A DNA stretch of 64,000 nucleotides from SIG307 sp964545045 (GTDB lineage: Bacteria > Bacillota > Clostridia > Lachnospirales > Lachnospiraceae), in contig CAZJEN010000014.1 of NCBI GenBank assembly GCA_964545045.1, forward strand, positions 1 to 64,000, given 5' to 3'. The position numbers and the translations under genes are program-made. Of the stretch, positions 34,884 to 44,900 are shown in pieces. Below the pieces are notes generated by a model that searched no databases, was not told the origin of the DNA, and was given only the letters and a program-made list of their open reading frames with translations. Positions within the stretch are counted from its first letter, which is position 1. Each line of letters starts with the position of its first letter.

Positions 34884-37800
34884 TTACTCCTTTTGGGCAT
34901 TCTCCGCCGAAATCAACAGTCGTTGTCCCTTTTCACCGGTGATTTCAACACGTTCCATCTCCGCTCCCTTGTAATGGGTTGCGGTAATTACCGAAGCCAC
35001 TTTGTTCACGTAATCATCATCCGCGTAAGCATAGAACACAACCTCCGCCGGTACATATCTGCCCATAGCATAGTCCAGTCTGCCGGTCACTTTACCGAGG
35101 TACTGTCCTGCGGATGTTACATAGGCCTCAAAATCAATCCTCTTATATCCGATTTCGTAACGAATACCTTCTAAAGCAAAGTTGTATCCGTCCGTAAGGC
35201 TCAAGCCGCCCTTTTTCATTACCCAGAATGCATACGGAATCTCCTCCGATGTCATGTTAATCCGGATATACTGACCGTCTTCCTTACATTCGACAAGCTT
35301 CAAAACATCTGCCATATCTTCCGCCTGCAGAGTGATTCCGCACTCCTTCAGGGTAGTCGCATCCAAAACCTGCATTTCACTGAGCTCCGTCGCCGGGAAA
35401 ATGTATTGCTCTGCACCGGCAGCATTGAACACGCCGCTTGCCGGGCAAAGGCTTGCCGGGTCTTCAAAGGAATATTCCTTGAAATACATTGCCTTTGCTT
35501 CACCCTTTTCCAGGTAAACGTGCTTACTATCCGTTCCGGAAAGTTCACTCAGATAGAACAGCTTTAATCCCTTACCTTCTACACAGATGTACTGCTTTCC
35601 GTTGATACGAACCACCGACGCACTGTAGCCCTGCGGCCAAACCGTAGTCTTTACATAGTTTTCCGCATCCTCCGTCAGATATACGGAATCCTCCTTAAAG
35701 ATCGGCAAATCGTAGCCGTGTCCTTTTACCTTCAAGACTTCTGCCACCTTCGGAAGCTTCTCCGCGAAGAAGGTGTCTGCCGCATCTTTCCCCTTCAGAA
35801 AGCCTCTCGCTATCGGAGTTGCGAACAAATACAGCACAACAACCAGTGCAAGCACACCTACAATCCAAAGGATTGCCTTTAACGCACTGAAATCTCTGGA
35901 AGCACGGCGTAGTTTCTTTTTCCGCTTCTTTTGTGCTTTTTTCTTCTCCTTGTCAGCAGCCTTTTCTGCGGCTTTTTCGGTCGCCTTCTGCACTTTTTCG
36001 GATTCTATCTGGGCCTTTTCCTGCTTCAGCACTTCCTCGGCTTTCATGGCCTTCGCCGCCTCGGCTTCCGCCTCCGCCTTTTGGGTCGTAGCTTCAATTT
36101 CCGCACGTTCTGCCGCCAGCTTTGCCGCCTGCAGATTCTCTTCTTCTTCTCTCCGCTTCGCTTCCGCCAATTCCGCAGCACGCTCCGCATCCGCTACATT
36201 CCGGGCCGCAGCCTGTCTTGCTTCCGCTTCCGCAAGCTCTGCCGCACGTTCCGCATCCGCTACCTTTTGTGCAGCAAGCTGTTTTGCTTCCGCCTCCATA
36301 CGTCTCTGCTCTTCGGCTTCCTGAAGAATACGCTCTGCCTCGGCTGCCTCCTCTTGACGAAGACGTTCTTCTTCCTCCGCCTCGCGACGCAGGCGAGCCG
36401 CCTCTGCCTCCGCCTTTTGAGCTACCGCTTCCGCTTCCGCACGCTCCGCCGCCAGCTTTGCCGCCTGCAGATTTTCTTCCTCTTCCTTGCGCTTCGCTTC
36501 GGCCATCTGAGCTGCCAGCTCAGCCTCAGCCATGGTCTGTGCCGCAATCTGTCTTGCTTCTGCCTCTATTTTCTTCTGTTCTTCTGCTTCTGCCTCTAGA
36601 CGCAAACGTTCCGTCTCAGCCTCCGCCAAACGTCGCTCTTCTTCCTCTGCCTCACGGCGTAAACGCGCAGCCTCTGCCTCTGCCTTTTGCGTTGCAGCTT
36701 CCGCTTCCGCACGCTCCGCTGCCAGCTTTGCCGCCTGCAGATTTGCCTCTTCTTCTCTAAGCTTCGCCTCCGCAAGCTCTGCCGCACGTTCCGCGTCTGC
36801 CACATTCTGTGCTGCAATCCGGCGCGCCTCGGCCTCTGCCAACGCCGCAGCCTGCTCCGCTTCCGCCACGCTCTGTGCCGCAGCTCGTCTTGCCTCGTTC
36901 TCGATTCTTCTGGTCTCTTCTTCTTCCTCTTCCAAACGTTTCCGTCTCGCTTCTTCCTCTTCACGACGCAAACGCTCCGCCTTGGCCTCCTGACGCTGAC
37001 GTTCCGCCTCGGCCTCTTCTGCCTGACGGCGGGCTGCTTCCTTGGCCTCCGCATCTTCTGCAGTCTCCTTCGGTTCCGGATCCTGCTTTACGCACTCTTC
37101 CTCCTCCGTGTGTACCGTTTCCGCGCCCTTGCGTTCCTCTTCCAGACGCTCCTGCTCCACGATAACGCTACGCAACTCCTCCGGAAGATTCGCCTGATCG
37201 TAATATTCAAAATAAATACCGTAACGCTCTTTGTAAATCTTGTAATACGGACGGAATACCAATACGTCATCCACATCGGTTCCGCGCATAGTAAAGGTCA
37301 GTTCCCCGGCTTTTTTTACGATATTGTCACCGCAATGCTCAAACCACTCGAAAAGCGTTACACCTTCCTTCAGTAAAATCTGTTCACGCACGGAAACAGT
37401 CTTGGTTGCCACGGTTGCCTTCGTTTGTTTCATGCTCTCCGTGGTCATAGCCTCAGTGCCCAAGCCTGCCGCCAAAACAAACGGTCCGTAAGACAGTGCC
37501 GCACAGTTCTCCATATCCGGAAGCTTATTTACCGTTACCTTCGGATGGAATTTCAGCACAATACGGTCTCCGGATTTCCGCTTGCCCTCCGTACTGATAT
37601 ATCCGTTCTTTACGAAGGTATTCGTCACCGTGCCGTTCACCGACACCTCAATGTCCTCTCCGCTCCATTCCGGCACTCGGAAATAGAGAGAGGTTTCCTT
37701 GAAATCCTCCGTCACCAACACAAATTCCGCGGACTCGTAGCTTTCCGGGTCTACCGTCTGCGTCAGCTTCACACCCAAGCCTTTATCCTCAAGCACGGAT

Positions 37801-38984
37801 GAAATGTATAGATTCACATAAATTCCGCCGCTGGCATGATAGATGCTGGAGCTTAAGTCGGTAAAAAGCTCCATTCCGGCACCGGTACAACACCAAAACT
37901 TCGAATCCGGTGTGGAAAATGTCTTAAAATATCCGGTTGCCATCGGCTGAAAGAACGCAGCCATACCGTCTTCCGGGTTTTGGGCACCCAGCATTGCATT
38001 AAAGTACGCCCGTTCATAATAATCCATATATTTTTTGTCACCGGTTACGGAATACAGCCCCGCGGCCAGCTTCATCATACCGCGAACGCTGCAGGTCTCA
38101 CTGTTGTACTGGTTGCGCCCGGCTGCCAATGCCCCCGGTTCACAGAAATACATCATCTCACCGTTACCGCCGGTAACATAGGTATGGCTTTCCGTTACCA
38201 TATCAAAAAAATTCTTTACAATCTCAAAAGAACGGACCTCCGACTCCCCGAACGCCATATACCGGTTCAGTGCACCGAGAATCTTCGGAATCGTATCGGA
38301 CACCTGTTTATTCGCCAATACATTCTTTCCTACGGAGAGCTGCGTAAACAAAGCCGTCTCGTCAAACTTCTCCGCTGCCTCCGCATAACGCTCGTCACCG
38401 GTAATTTTGTACAGCTCATACAAGCAATCATTCATACCGCCGTCGGCGATGCTGAGCACTCTTCTCAGTTCTCTGTCCGTCCACTTCTGTACCCGGGCAA
38501 CAATCCATTCACCCAGTTTTTTCACAATGGTTAGAGCCTGATCCATTCCGGCAAGCTTGTATACGGCAATCAGTCCCGCTACAAGCTTGTGCATTATATA
38601 CCACGCCTTGTAAGGCTGGCCGTTCTCCAGCTTGTCAAAAACCTCCTCAGGGAAGGTAAACAAATATCCGTTTTCACTCTGACACCGGGACAGTACGGAT
38701 AGAACATACTCCAACCGTTCCTTTATCTCTCCGGATCTCTCCTTTGCATAAATCTGTGCCAGAGCCACCATATAGTGTCCCAGGGTATGACCGCAATACT
38801 CTTCGTTTTCCCATCCTCCGGAATATTTTTCTGCATCGTTTGGAATACCTGCCGTCTCACAGAAGCCTGCCAACAGCTTGTCCATATCGAGACTGCACAA
38901 GTACTCTTTTTCTTTAACATAAGAGTTTACAATAAGCGGTTCCGTCACCTTAACCGAATGCCGCGCAAATTCACGTATCCGCAT
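34884..38984 (-). CDS. GH127-like domain / long coiled coil / membrane helix / outer domain protein
   Basis: 1366 residues, four parts. (1) Residues 1-600: GH127 (beta-L-arabinofuranosidase) fold with zinc-site residues E296, C298 (YNSETC) and C365, C366 (FWCCTGAG). The acid/base Glu expected in GGNxxxEHF is M278. (2) 605-1030: Ala/Glu/Arg coiled coil with three repeats around NLQAAKLAAERAE. (3) 1036-1056: one membrane helix preceded by a very basic stretch. (4) 1075-1366: a beta-rich domain shared with the third GH127 gene (YICVEGKGL, YLGKVTGRL). There is no signal peptide, so the GH127 domain should be cytoplasmic and domain 4 outside. A ribosome site AGGAGG precedes the ATG. Last of three paralogues; mutY follows after two bases. 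Function unknown; sugar binding by domain 1 seems as likely as catalysis. Confidence 0.85.
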   Translation of the reverse strand: MRIREFARHSVKVTEPLIVNSYVKEKEYLCSLDMDKLLAGFCETAGIPNDAEKYSGGWENEEYCGHTLGHYMVALAQIYAKERSGEIKERLEYVLSVLSRCQSENGYLFTFPEEVFDKLENGQPYKAWYIMHKLVAGLIAVYKLAGMDQALTIVKKLGEWIVARVQKWTDRELRRVLSIADGGMNDCLYELYKITGDERYAEAAEKFDETALFTQLSVGKNVLANKQVSDTIPKILGALNRYMAFGESEVRSFEIVKNFFDMVTESHTYVTGGNGEMMYFCEPGALAAGRNQYNSETCSVRGMMKLAAGLYSVTGDKKYMDYYERAYFNAMLGAQNPEDGMAAFFQPMATGYFKTFSTPDSKFWCCTGAGMELFTDLSSSIYHASGGIYVNLYISSVLEDKGLGVKLTQTVDPESYESAEFVLVTEDFKETSLYFRVPEWSGEDIEVSVNGTVTNTFVKNGYISTEGKRKSGDRIVLKFHPKVTVNKLPDMENCAALSYGPFVLAAGLGTEAMTTESMKQTKATVATKTVSVREQILLKEGVTLFEWFEHCGDNIVKKAGELTFTMRGTDVDDVLVFRPYYKIYKERYGIYFEYYDQANLPEELRSVIVEQERLEEERKGAETVHTEEEECVKQDPEPKETAEDAEAKEAARRQAEEAEAERQRQEAKAERLRREEEEARRKRLEEEEEETRRIENEARRAAAQSVAEAEQAAALAEAEARRIAAQNVADAERAAELAEAKLREEEANLQAAKLAAERAEAEAATQKAEAEAARLRREAEEEERRLAEAETERLRLEAEAEEQKKIEAEARQIAAQTMAEAELAAQMAEAKRKEEEENLQAAKLAAERAEAEAVAQKAEAEAARLRREAEEEERLRQEEAAEAERILQEAEEQRRMEAEAKQLAAQKVADAERAAELAEAEARQAAARNVADAERAAELAEAKRREEEENLQAAKLAAERAEIEATTQKAEAEAEAAKAMKAEEVLKQEKAQIESEKVQKATEKAAEKAADKEKKKAQKKRKKKLRRASRDFSALKAILWIVGVLALVVVLYLFATPIARGFLKGKDAADTFFAEKLPKVAEVLKVKGHGYDLPIFKEDSVYLTEDAENYVKTTVWPQGYSASVVRINGKQYICVEGKGLKLFYLSELSGTDSKHVYLEKGEAKAMYFKEYSFEDPASLCPASGVFNAAGAEQYIFPATELSEMQVLDATTLKECGITLQAEDMADVLKLVECKEDGQYIRINMTSEEIPYAFWVMKKGGLSLTDGYNFALEGIRYEIGYKRIDFEAYVTSAGQYLGKVTGRLDYAMGRYVPAEVVFYAYADDDYVNKVASVITATHYKGAEMERVEITGEKGQRLLISAENAQKE

Positions 38985-39018
38985 ATTACTTCCTCCTTTT
39001 CGGTCATAGTTTCACTCT

Positions 39019-41907
39019 TTAGCGTTTCTTTCCGCCAAAAAGCCCCTTCAGGCCACCCCATCTCTTTTCTGTGCCTTCTGCTTCTCCCGGCTGAATCGTT
39101 GCTTCTATTTGTGCACGCTCCGCCGACAGCTTTGCTAACAGTAGCTTTGCTTCTTCCTCTCTCAGTCTTGCTTCTGCCAGCTCCGCAGCACGTTGCGCTT
39201 CCGCCAGCTGCTGTGCCGCAGCCTGTTTTTCCTTCTCTTCGGCCAGCTTCTTCTCATCCGCCGCACGCTTCTTAGCTTCTTCCTCTTCGAGTTTACGCTT
39301 ACGCTCCGCTTCTTCCGCTTCCTCCTGGCGACGGCGCTCCATCTCCTGACGCTGAAGCTCTCGTTCCTTGTAAAGACGGTATTCTTCCTCACGTTTCTTA
39401 CGTGCCTCTTCCTTACGCAGACGATCTTCCTCTTCCCTCGCACGACGTTCGCGGCCTTCATCTCCCTCTTGGCGGCGTTCCTCCATCTCCTGACGCTGGA
39501 GGTCTATTCCGCGACGAAGTCGATACTCTTCCTCACGACGTTTTTGCTCTTCTTCTTTACGACGACGGGCTTCTTCCTCCTCTTCCTCACGACGGCGGCG
39601 GGCTGCCTCCTCTTCTTCCGCACGGCGGCGCTCCTCCTCCTGTTCCAAACGGAAACGCTCTTCCAGACTCATTTCCATGAGCCTATCCGCCTCTTCGTTC
39701 TTCCTTTCTTCCTCTGCTGCTGCCGCAAGACGACGTTCTTCCTCACGGCGCTTACGCTCCTCTTCCGCACGCTTTTTACGTTCCTCGTCCTCACGACGCT
39801 CTCTCTCTTCCGCCTCTGCTTCCGCACGACGCTGAAGCTCCTGACGCTGAAGCTCTATTCCGCGACGAAGACGATAATCCTCCTCACGCTGTTTACGCAG
39901 TTCCTCCTGACGCTGACGTTCTTCCTCTTCCTGTTGCAAACGCACTGCATCCCGGCGTCTCTGTTCTTCTTCCTTAATCTTGCGCTCTTCTTCCTCCTTA
40001 CGAAGACGCTCTTCCTCCGCCTTACGGGCAGCCTCCGCTTCCGCAGCAAGGCGTTCCTCCTCCAGACGCTTTTTCTCCTCCTTAATTGCGCGGAGGTCAT
40101 CCGGAAGATTCTCCTCGTCATAGCATTCCATATATATGCCGTAACGCTCGTTATAAAGCTTGTAATACGGTCTGAAAGCCACTTCAACGTCCTCTTCCAG
40201 TCCGGTCAGTGTATAGGCCAGCTCTCCGTCCTTTTTCACGAAGTTTTCTTTGTAATTTGCCAGCCACTCGGAACGGTTCAAGCCCTCCTTCAGTACGATA
40301 CGATCCATTACCGGCACCTTCTTTGTCGGCGCATCTACATTCGTACGCTTCATACACTCCGTGGTCATGTCCTCGGTACCCAGTCCCGCTGCCATTACAA
40401 ACGGTCCGTAGGTTGCCGCAACACAATACTCCATCTCCGGAAGCTTGTGCAACGTCAGTGCCGGGTGGAACTTAAGAACGATACGTTCTCCGTTCACATG
40501 CTTCTTGTCCGTATGAAGGTATCCGTTCGTTACAGACGTCTCCACCGCAGTTCCGTTTATGGTTACCTCTACCTTATCACCTGCCCATTCCGGCATACGG
40601 AAATAGAGCGCAGTCTCCTTCGTCCCGTTCAGCTCCAGTGTAAATTCAGCGGTATCATAGCTCTCCCAATCGATTTTCTGAGTCAGCTTTACTCCGGACT
40701 CCTTATCCTCAAGTACCGAAGAAATATATAAGTTAACGTAAACAGCGTCTTCCGCCCTATGATAAATACCGCGGTCCAATGTAGTAAACATCTTCATACC
40801 GGTTCCGGTACAACACCAGAACTTATTAATCGGCGCAGAAAATGTTTTGAAATAGCCGGAAGCCATCGACTGGAAGCACGCGGTCATACCGTCCTCCGGA
40901 TTCTGTGCACCCAGCATCGCATTAAAGTACGCCTGCTCGTAGTAATCCATGTACTTTTTGTCACCCGTTAAGGAATAGAGCCTCTGTGCCAGCATCATCA
41001 TAGCATAGGTACTGCAGGTCTCACTGTTATACTGGGTACGGTTTTTCGCAATATCCCCCGGAGTACGGAAATGATACATTTCACCATTACCGCCGGTAAT
41101 AAAGGTATGCTCCTGGGTTACCATATCGAAAAAGTTCTTGGCGGTCTCAAGAGAACGAACCTCCGTCTCCCCGATTGTCATATAACGGTTTAACGCACCG
41201 AGAACCTTGGAAATCGTATCGGCGGCATGCTTATTTGCCAAAATATCCTTTCCCATGGAAAGTGATGCAAACATATCTTCTTCGTCAAACTTAGCCGCAG
41301 CCTGCGCATACCGCTCATTTTCGGTCAGCTTAGACAACTCGTACAAGCAGTCATTCATTCCGCCGTCCGCAACAGAAAGGGTCCATCTCTTTTGTCTCTC
41401 CGTCCAGTTCAAAACCCGGTCCGCAATCCAATCACCCAGCTTTTCCACAATGGTTTTCGCCTGCTCCATTCCGGTCATCCGGTATACGGCAATCAACCCC
41501 ATCACAAGCTTGTGCATTACATACCACAGCTTATAAGGATCGCCCTTCTCCAGCTTGGCAAAAAGCTCCTCATCATGGGCAAACAGGAAGCCACTTTGCT
41601 TCTGGCTCTGAGCCAGCTCGGACAATATATACTCCAGACGTTCCTTAATCTCTGCCGATTGCTCCTTTGCATAAACCTGTGCCAGAGCTGTCATGTAGTG
41701 TCCAAGCGTATGACCGGCATAATCCTTATCCTCCCAGCCGCCGGTATATTTGTCCGCCCGTTTCGAGATACCTGCCGTCTCACGGAATCCCGCCATAAGC
41801 CTGTCCATGTCAAGACTGCATAAGTACTCCTTTTCTTTCATGTAAGCGTTTACAAGTACCGGTTCCGTTACCGTAACCGAATTTCGCGCATATTCTCGCA
41901 TACGCAT
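39019..41907 (-). CDS. GH127-like domain with C-terminal charged coiled coil
   Basis: 962 residues from the ATG at 41907, chosen for AAGGAGGG six bases upstream; an ATG 33 bases earlier overlaps the previous gene. Residues 1-600 are a GH127-like domain with E296/C298 (YNSETC) and C365/C366 (FWCCTGTG), but Y278 where the acid/base Glu is expected. Residues 606-945 are a Glu/Arg-rich coiled coil with three copies of a REEEYRLRRGIDLQRQEM-like unit, ending in a segment AAELAEARLREEE similar to the coil of the next gene. It ends GGKKR with no membrane helix or outer domain, so it should be soluble. It could be a soluble partner that pairs with its membrane-bound paralogue through the coils; this is inference. 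Confidence 0.85.
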   Translation of the reverse strand: MRMREYARNSVTVTEPVLVNAYMKEKEYLCSLDMDRLMAGFRETAGISKRADKYTGGWEDKDYAGHTLGHYMTALAQVYAKEQSAEIKERLEYILSELAQSQKQSGFLFAHDEELFAKLEKGDPYKLWYVMHKLVMGLIAVYRMTGMEQAKTIVEKLGDWIADRVLNWTERQKRWTLSVADGGMNDCLYELSKLTENERYAQAAAKFDEEDMFASLSMGKDILANKHAADTISKVLGALNRYMTIGETEVRSLETAKNFFDMVTQEHTFITGGNGEMYHFRTPGDIAKNRTQYNSETCSTYAMMMLAQRLYSLTGDKKYMDYYEQAYFNAMLGAQNPEDGMTACFQSMASGYFKTFSAPINKFWCCTGTGMKMFTTLDRGIYHRAEDAVYVNLYISSVLEDKESGVKLTQKIDWESYDTAEFTLELNGTKETALYFRMPEWAGDKVEVTINGTAVETSVTNGYLHTDKKHVNGERIVLKFHPALTLHKLPEMEYCVAATYGPFVMAAGLGTEDMTTECMKRTNVDAPTKKVPVMDRIVLKEGLNRSEWLANYKENFVKKDGELAYTLTGLEEDVEVAFRPYYKLYNERYGIYMECYDEENLPDDLRAIKEEKKRLEEERLAAEAEAARKAEEERLRKEEEERKIKEEEQRRRDAVRLQQEEEERQRQEELRKQREEDYRLRRGIELQRQELQRRAEAEAEERERREDEERKKRAEEERKRREEERRLAAAAEEERKNEEADRLMEMSLEERFRLEQEEERRRAEEEEAARRRREEEEEEARRRKEEEQKRREEEYRLRRGIDLQRQEMEERRQEGDEGRERRAREEEDRLRKEEARKKREEEYRLYKERELQRQEMERRRQEEAEEAERKRKLEEEEAKKRAADEKKLAEEKEKQAAAQQLAEAQRAAELAEARLREEEAKLLLAKLSAERAQIEATIQPGEAEGTEKRWGGLKGLFGGKKR

Positions 41908-41923
41908 ACATATCCCTCCTTTT

Positions 41924-44900
41924 TTACTGTTTTTCTCCATAATTTTTAAAACTGATATTCAAATCCGCCTTTCCCTTGATGCCGTCCACCATTCCCGAGG
42001 AGGTGTACTGCCACATGGAAAACTGATACGGATAATAAATGTCGTCTCCGTAATATGCATACCAGAAATCATAGTCCGAAAGCTGTGCCAGATCCAAATC
42101 CAAAATGGACCAACGGGTGTTGGCATACAGCATCGGCGTATAGCCCGCCGCCTTAATCTCCTCCAAAAACGCCTTTGCACAAGCGGTTCTGGTCTCTATG
42201 GAAAGGGCGTTGGCCCGTGCTGCCGCATAACTGGTAATCTCCTCTGTATCAAACACTACCGGCCAGGTAATGTCATAGCCCTTTAAACTATCAATGACAA
42301 ATCTTGCCTCTTCCTTTGCTTCCTCTACCGTCTTTGCCTGGGTAAAGAAATACACTCCCACATCGATTCCCGCCGCCTTGGCGCCTTCGATGTTTTGCTT
42401 GAAGTACGGGTCCAGCTCACAGGTACCGTTGGTTCCCATACCACGGAAGCCCAGACGGATAATTGCAAATTCCACGCCGTCCGCAGCTACCTTATTCCAA
42501 TCAATCTTCTCCTGATATTTGGAAACATCCACACCCTTTAGGGATACCTTTTCACCGTTTTCCCAATAAGTATATTGTCCCGCAACATCCTTTACAAAAC
42601 CTTCTGCCGTGTAATTATGCTTTGCGATTTCTTCACGTACACGAACCAGGAGTCTTTCTCCCAAATCGCCGGTGATGAGAACACGCTCTTTGTCCGCCTC
42701 TTCTCTGGTAATGCCGCGAATCACGGAATCTCCCGCAAGATCTCCGAAGGTATCCTCCGCATACGCGTAGAAATTCAGAGAGGTCAGCTCATAGCCGCTT
42801 CCCTTCAGGGTAAGTCTGCCTGTCACCTTACCAAGATAGGTCTCTGCGGATACCACATAGGAATCAAACCGGATACTGTCCTGCTCCAGCGTATACACCA
42901 GCTCATGATCCGCATGCAGGATGTAATCCGACATTTCAAAGCTTCCTTCCGCTCGCGGTACGGAAAAGGTATACGGCACATCTCCTATCATTGTATCGAT
43001 GATGAGACGGTCGCCGTCCTCCGTATAGGCTCCTACATCCGCCAGGAGCGCCAGGCTGGTCCCGTAATCCGGGATGAGATGCTCCTGAAGCGTCTTTACA
43101 TCCAGCAAATGCAAGCCTTCCTTTGATGCATTTTCCGTATATACATACTGCTCTATTCCCAATCCGTTATGTACGCCTCTGACAAAGCACAGACTCTCCG
43201 GCACATCAAAGGAATACTCCCAGAAATACACTGCCTTTCCGGTCAGACTTTCCAGATAAATATACTGCGCCCCTTCCTCGGCTACCTCATTCGGATAGTA
43301 GGCCCGCAGTCCCTTTCCTTCCACACAAATATATTCTTTCCCGGACAGTTCGGCAACAAATGCCTGATAGCCCTCCGGAAGCTTACAGGACGCTGCATAG
43401 CCCTGCGGGTCCTCTAAGTATACCTTCTTTATCTCCGGCGGAATATTCTCTGTTCCTTCTCCCTCGCTGTCACCGGATACGCCGAACACCTCCGCCACTC
43501 CCGGCATGCTCTTTTGCAGGAAACCGTCGACGGCTCCCTTCGCCTTTGAAAAGCCTTTGCCGACCGGTCCGGCAAACACATACAAAAGAACGGCAAGTAC
43601 AAGAGCTCCGGCCACGTGTCCCAATACAATCCAAAGTGCACGCTTTTTCTTACCGATTGCTTTCTCCTCCGGAGTCCCGGCATTTTCTCCAGCAGTTTTT
43701 TTATCCGCCTTCTTAGTCTTCGTTGCTTTTCTTGCAGCTTCCGTCAGAGCTTTTGCCGAGACATCCTGCTTTTGCGCCTCCAGTGCCGCCGCATCCGCGA
43801 TTTCTTCCTGCTTTTTGGAAAGAGCAGCCAACTCACTCTCCGACAGTCCCGCCGCAGCCACATAATTAAAATAAATGCCGTAGCGGTTATTATAATGCTT
43901 GTAATACGGTGTAAATAAAAGCTCACCGTCCGCATCGGTTCCGGAAAGGAAGAACGCCACATCGCCCTCTGCCTTCACGAAATTCTTTTTGCAGTCCGCA
44001 AACCATTCCCGCACACTGACATTCTTCACAAGAACAGTTTCCCGGACAGATATCTTCTTGGTCGGTATGGTTACATTGACACCGGTCACCTCCGTAGTCA
44101 TATCACTCTGACCGAGGCTGGCAGCCAACACAAACGGTCCGTAGGTTGCCGCCGCACTGTAAGAAGTGTCCGGCAACGGCCAAAGCATAATCTCCGGGAA
44201 GAACCGGAGGGTAATCTGCTGCTCCACGCCCCAGTTACGGTCCAGTAAAATATATCCCTTCTGTACCGCATAATCCGCCGTCTCACCGTTAACCTTCAGT
44301 TCAAAACGCTGCTTTGTCCAATCCGGCACACGGAACGCCATCGTGAAGTGCTTCTCCTCCGCCATAGTCAGCGTAAAGCTCACCGTATCAAAGTGATTTA
44401 AGTCTGTTTTCTGAATTAAATCAAGATTTAACTTCTCGTCATGTAACGCAGAAGCCACGTATAAATTCACATACAAGCGATTTTCCCCGGTATGGTAAAT
44501 CGCACTGTTCAGCTTCGTAAAGTTCTCCATGCCGGTTCCGGTACAGCACCAGAAATGCTCAAACGGCTTGCTGTATACCTTAAAATATCCGGACGCCATC
44601 GGCTGGAAATACATGGTCATACCGGTCTCCGGATTCTGAGAACCCAGCACTGCATTAAAGAAGGTTCGCTCATAGAAATCCATATACCGCTTTTCACCGG
44701 TCACAAAGAACAGCCCTTCCGCCAGCTTTAACATGTTGTGGGTATTACAGGTTTCGCAATTACAGCAGGTGCGTTCTTTTCCCAAGGTACCTGTCGCACG
44801 AAAATGTTCCCACTCGCTGTTGCCGCCGGTTACATAGGTATGATGTTTCGTTACAATATCAAAAAAGGATTTTGCCGCATTCAAATAAAAGGCTTCCGAT

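Noticed and set aside
35773..37376. Several overlapping plus-strand frames rich in Ala, Ser, Leu or Pro
   Set aside because: They are antisense to the repetitive Ala/Glu/Arg coil and follow its base composition.
39193..40731. Long plus-strand open frame (about 510 codons) opposite the coiled-coil gene
   Set aside because: It mirrors the Glu/Arg-rich codons of the minus-strand coil, giving Leu/Phe runs; it has no ribosome site or recognisable domain.
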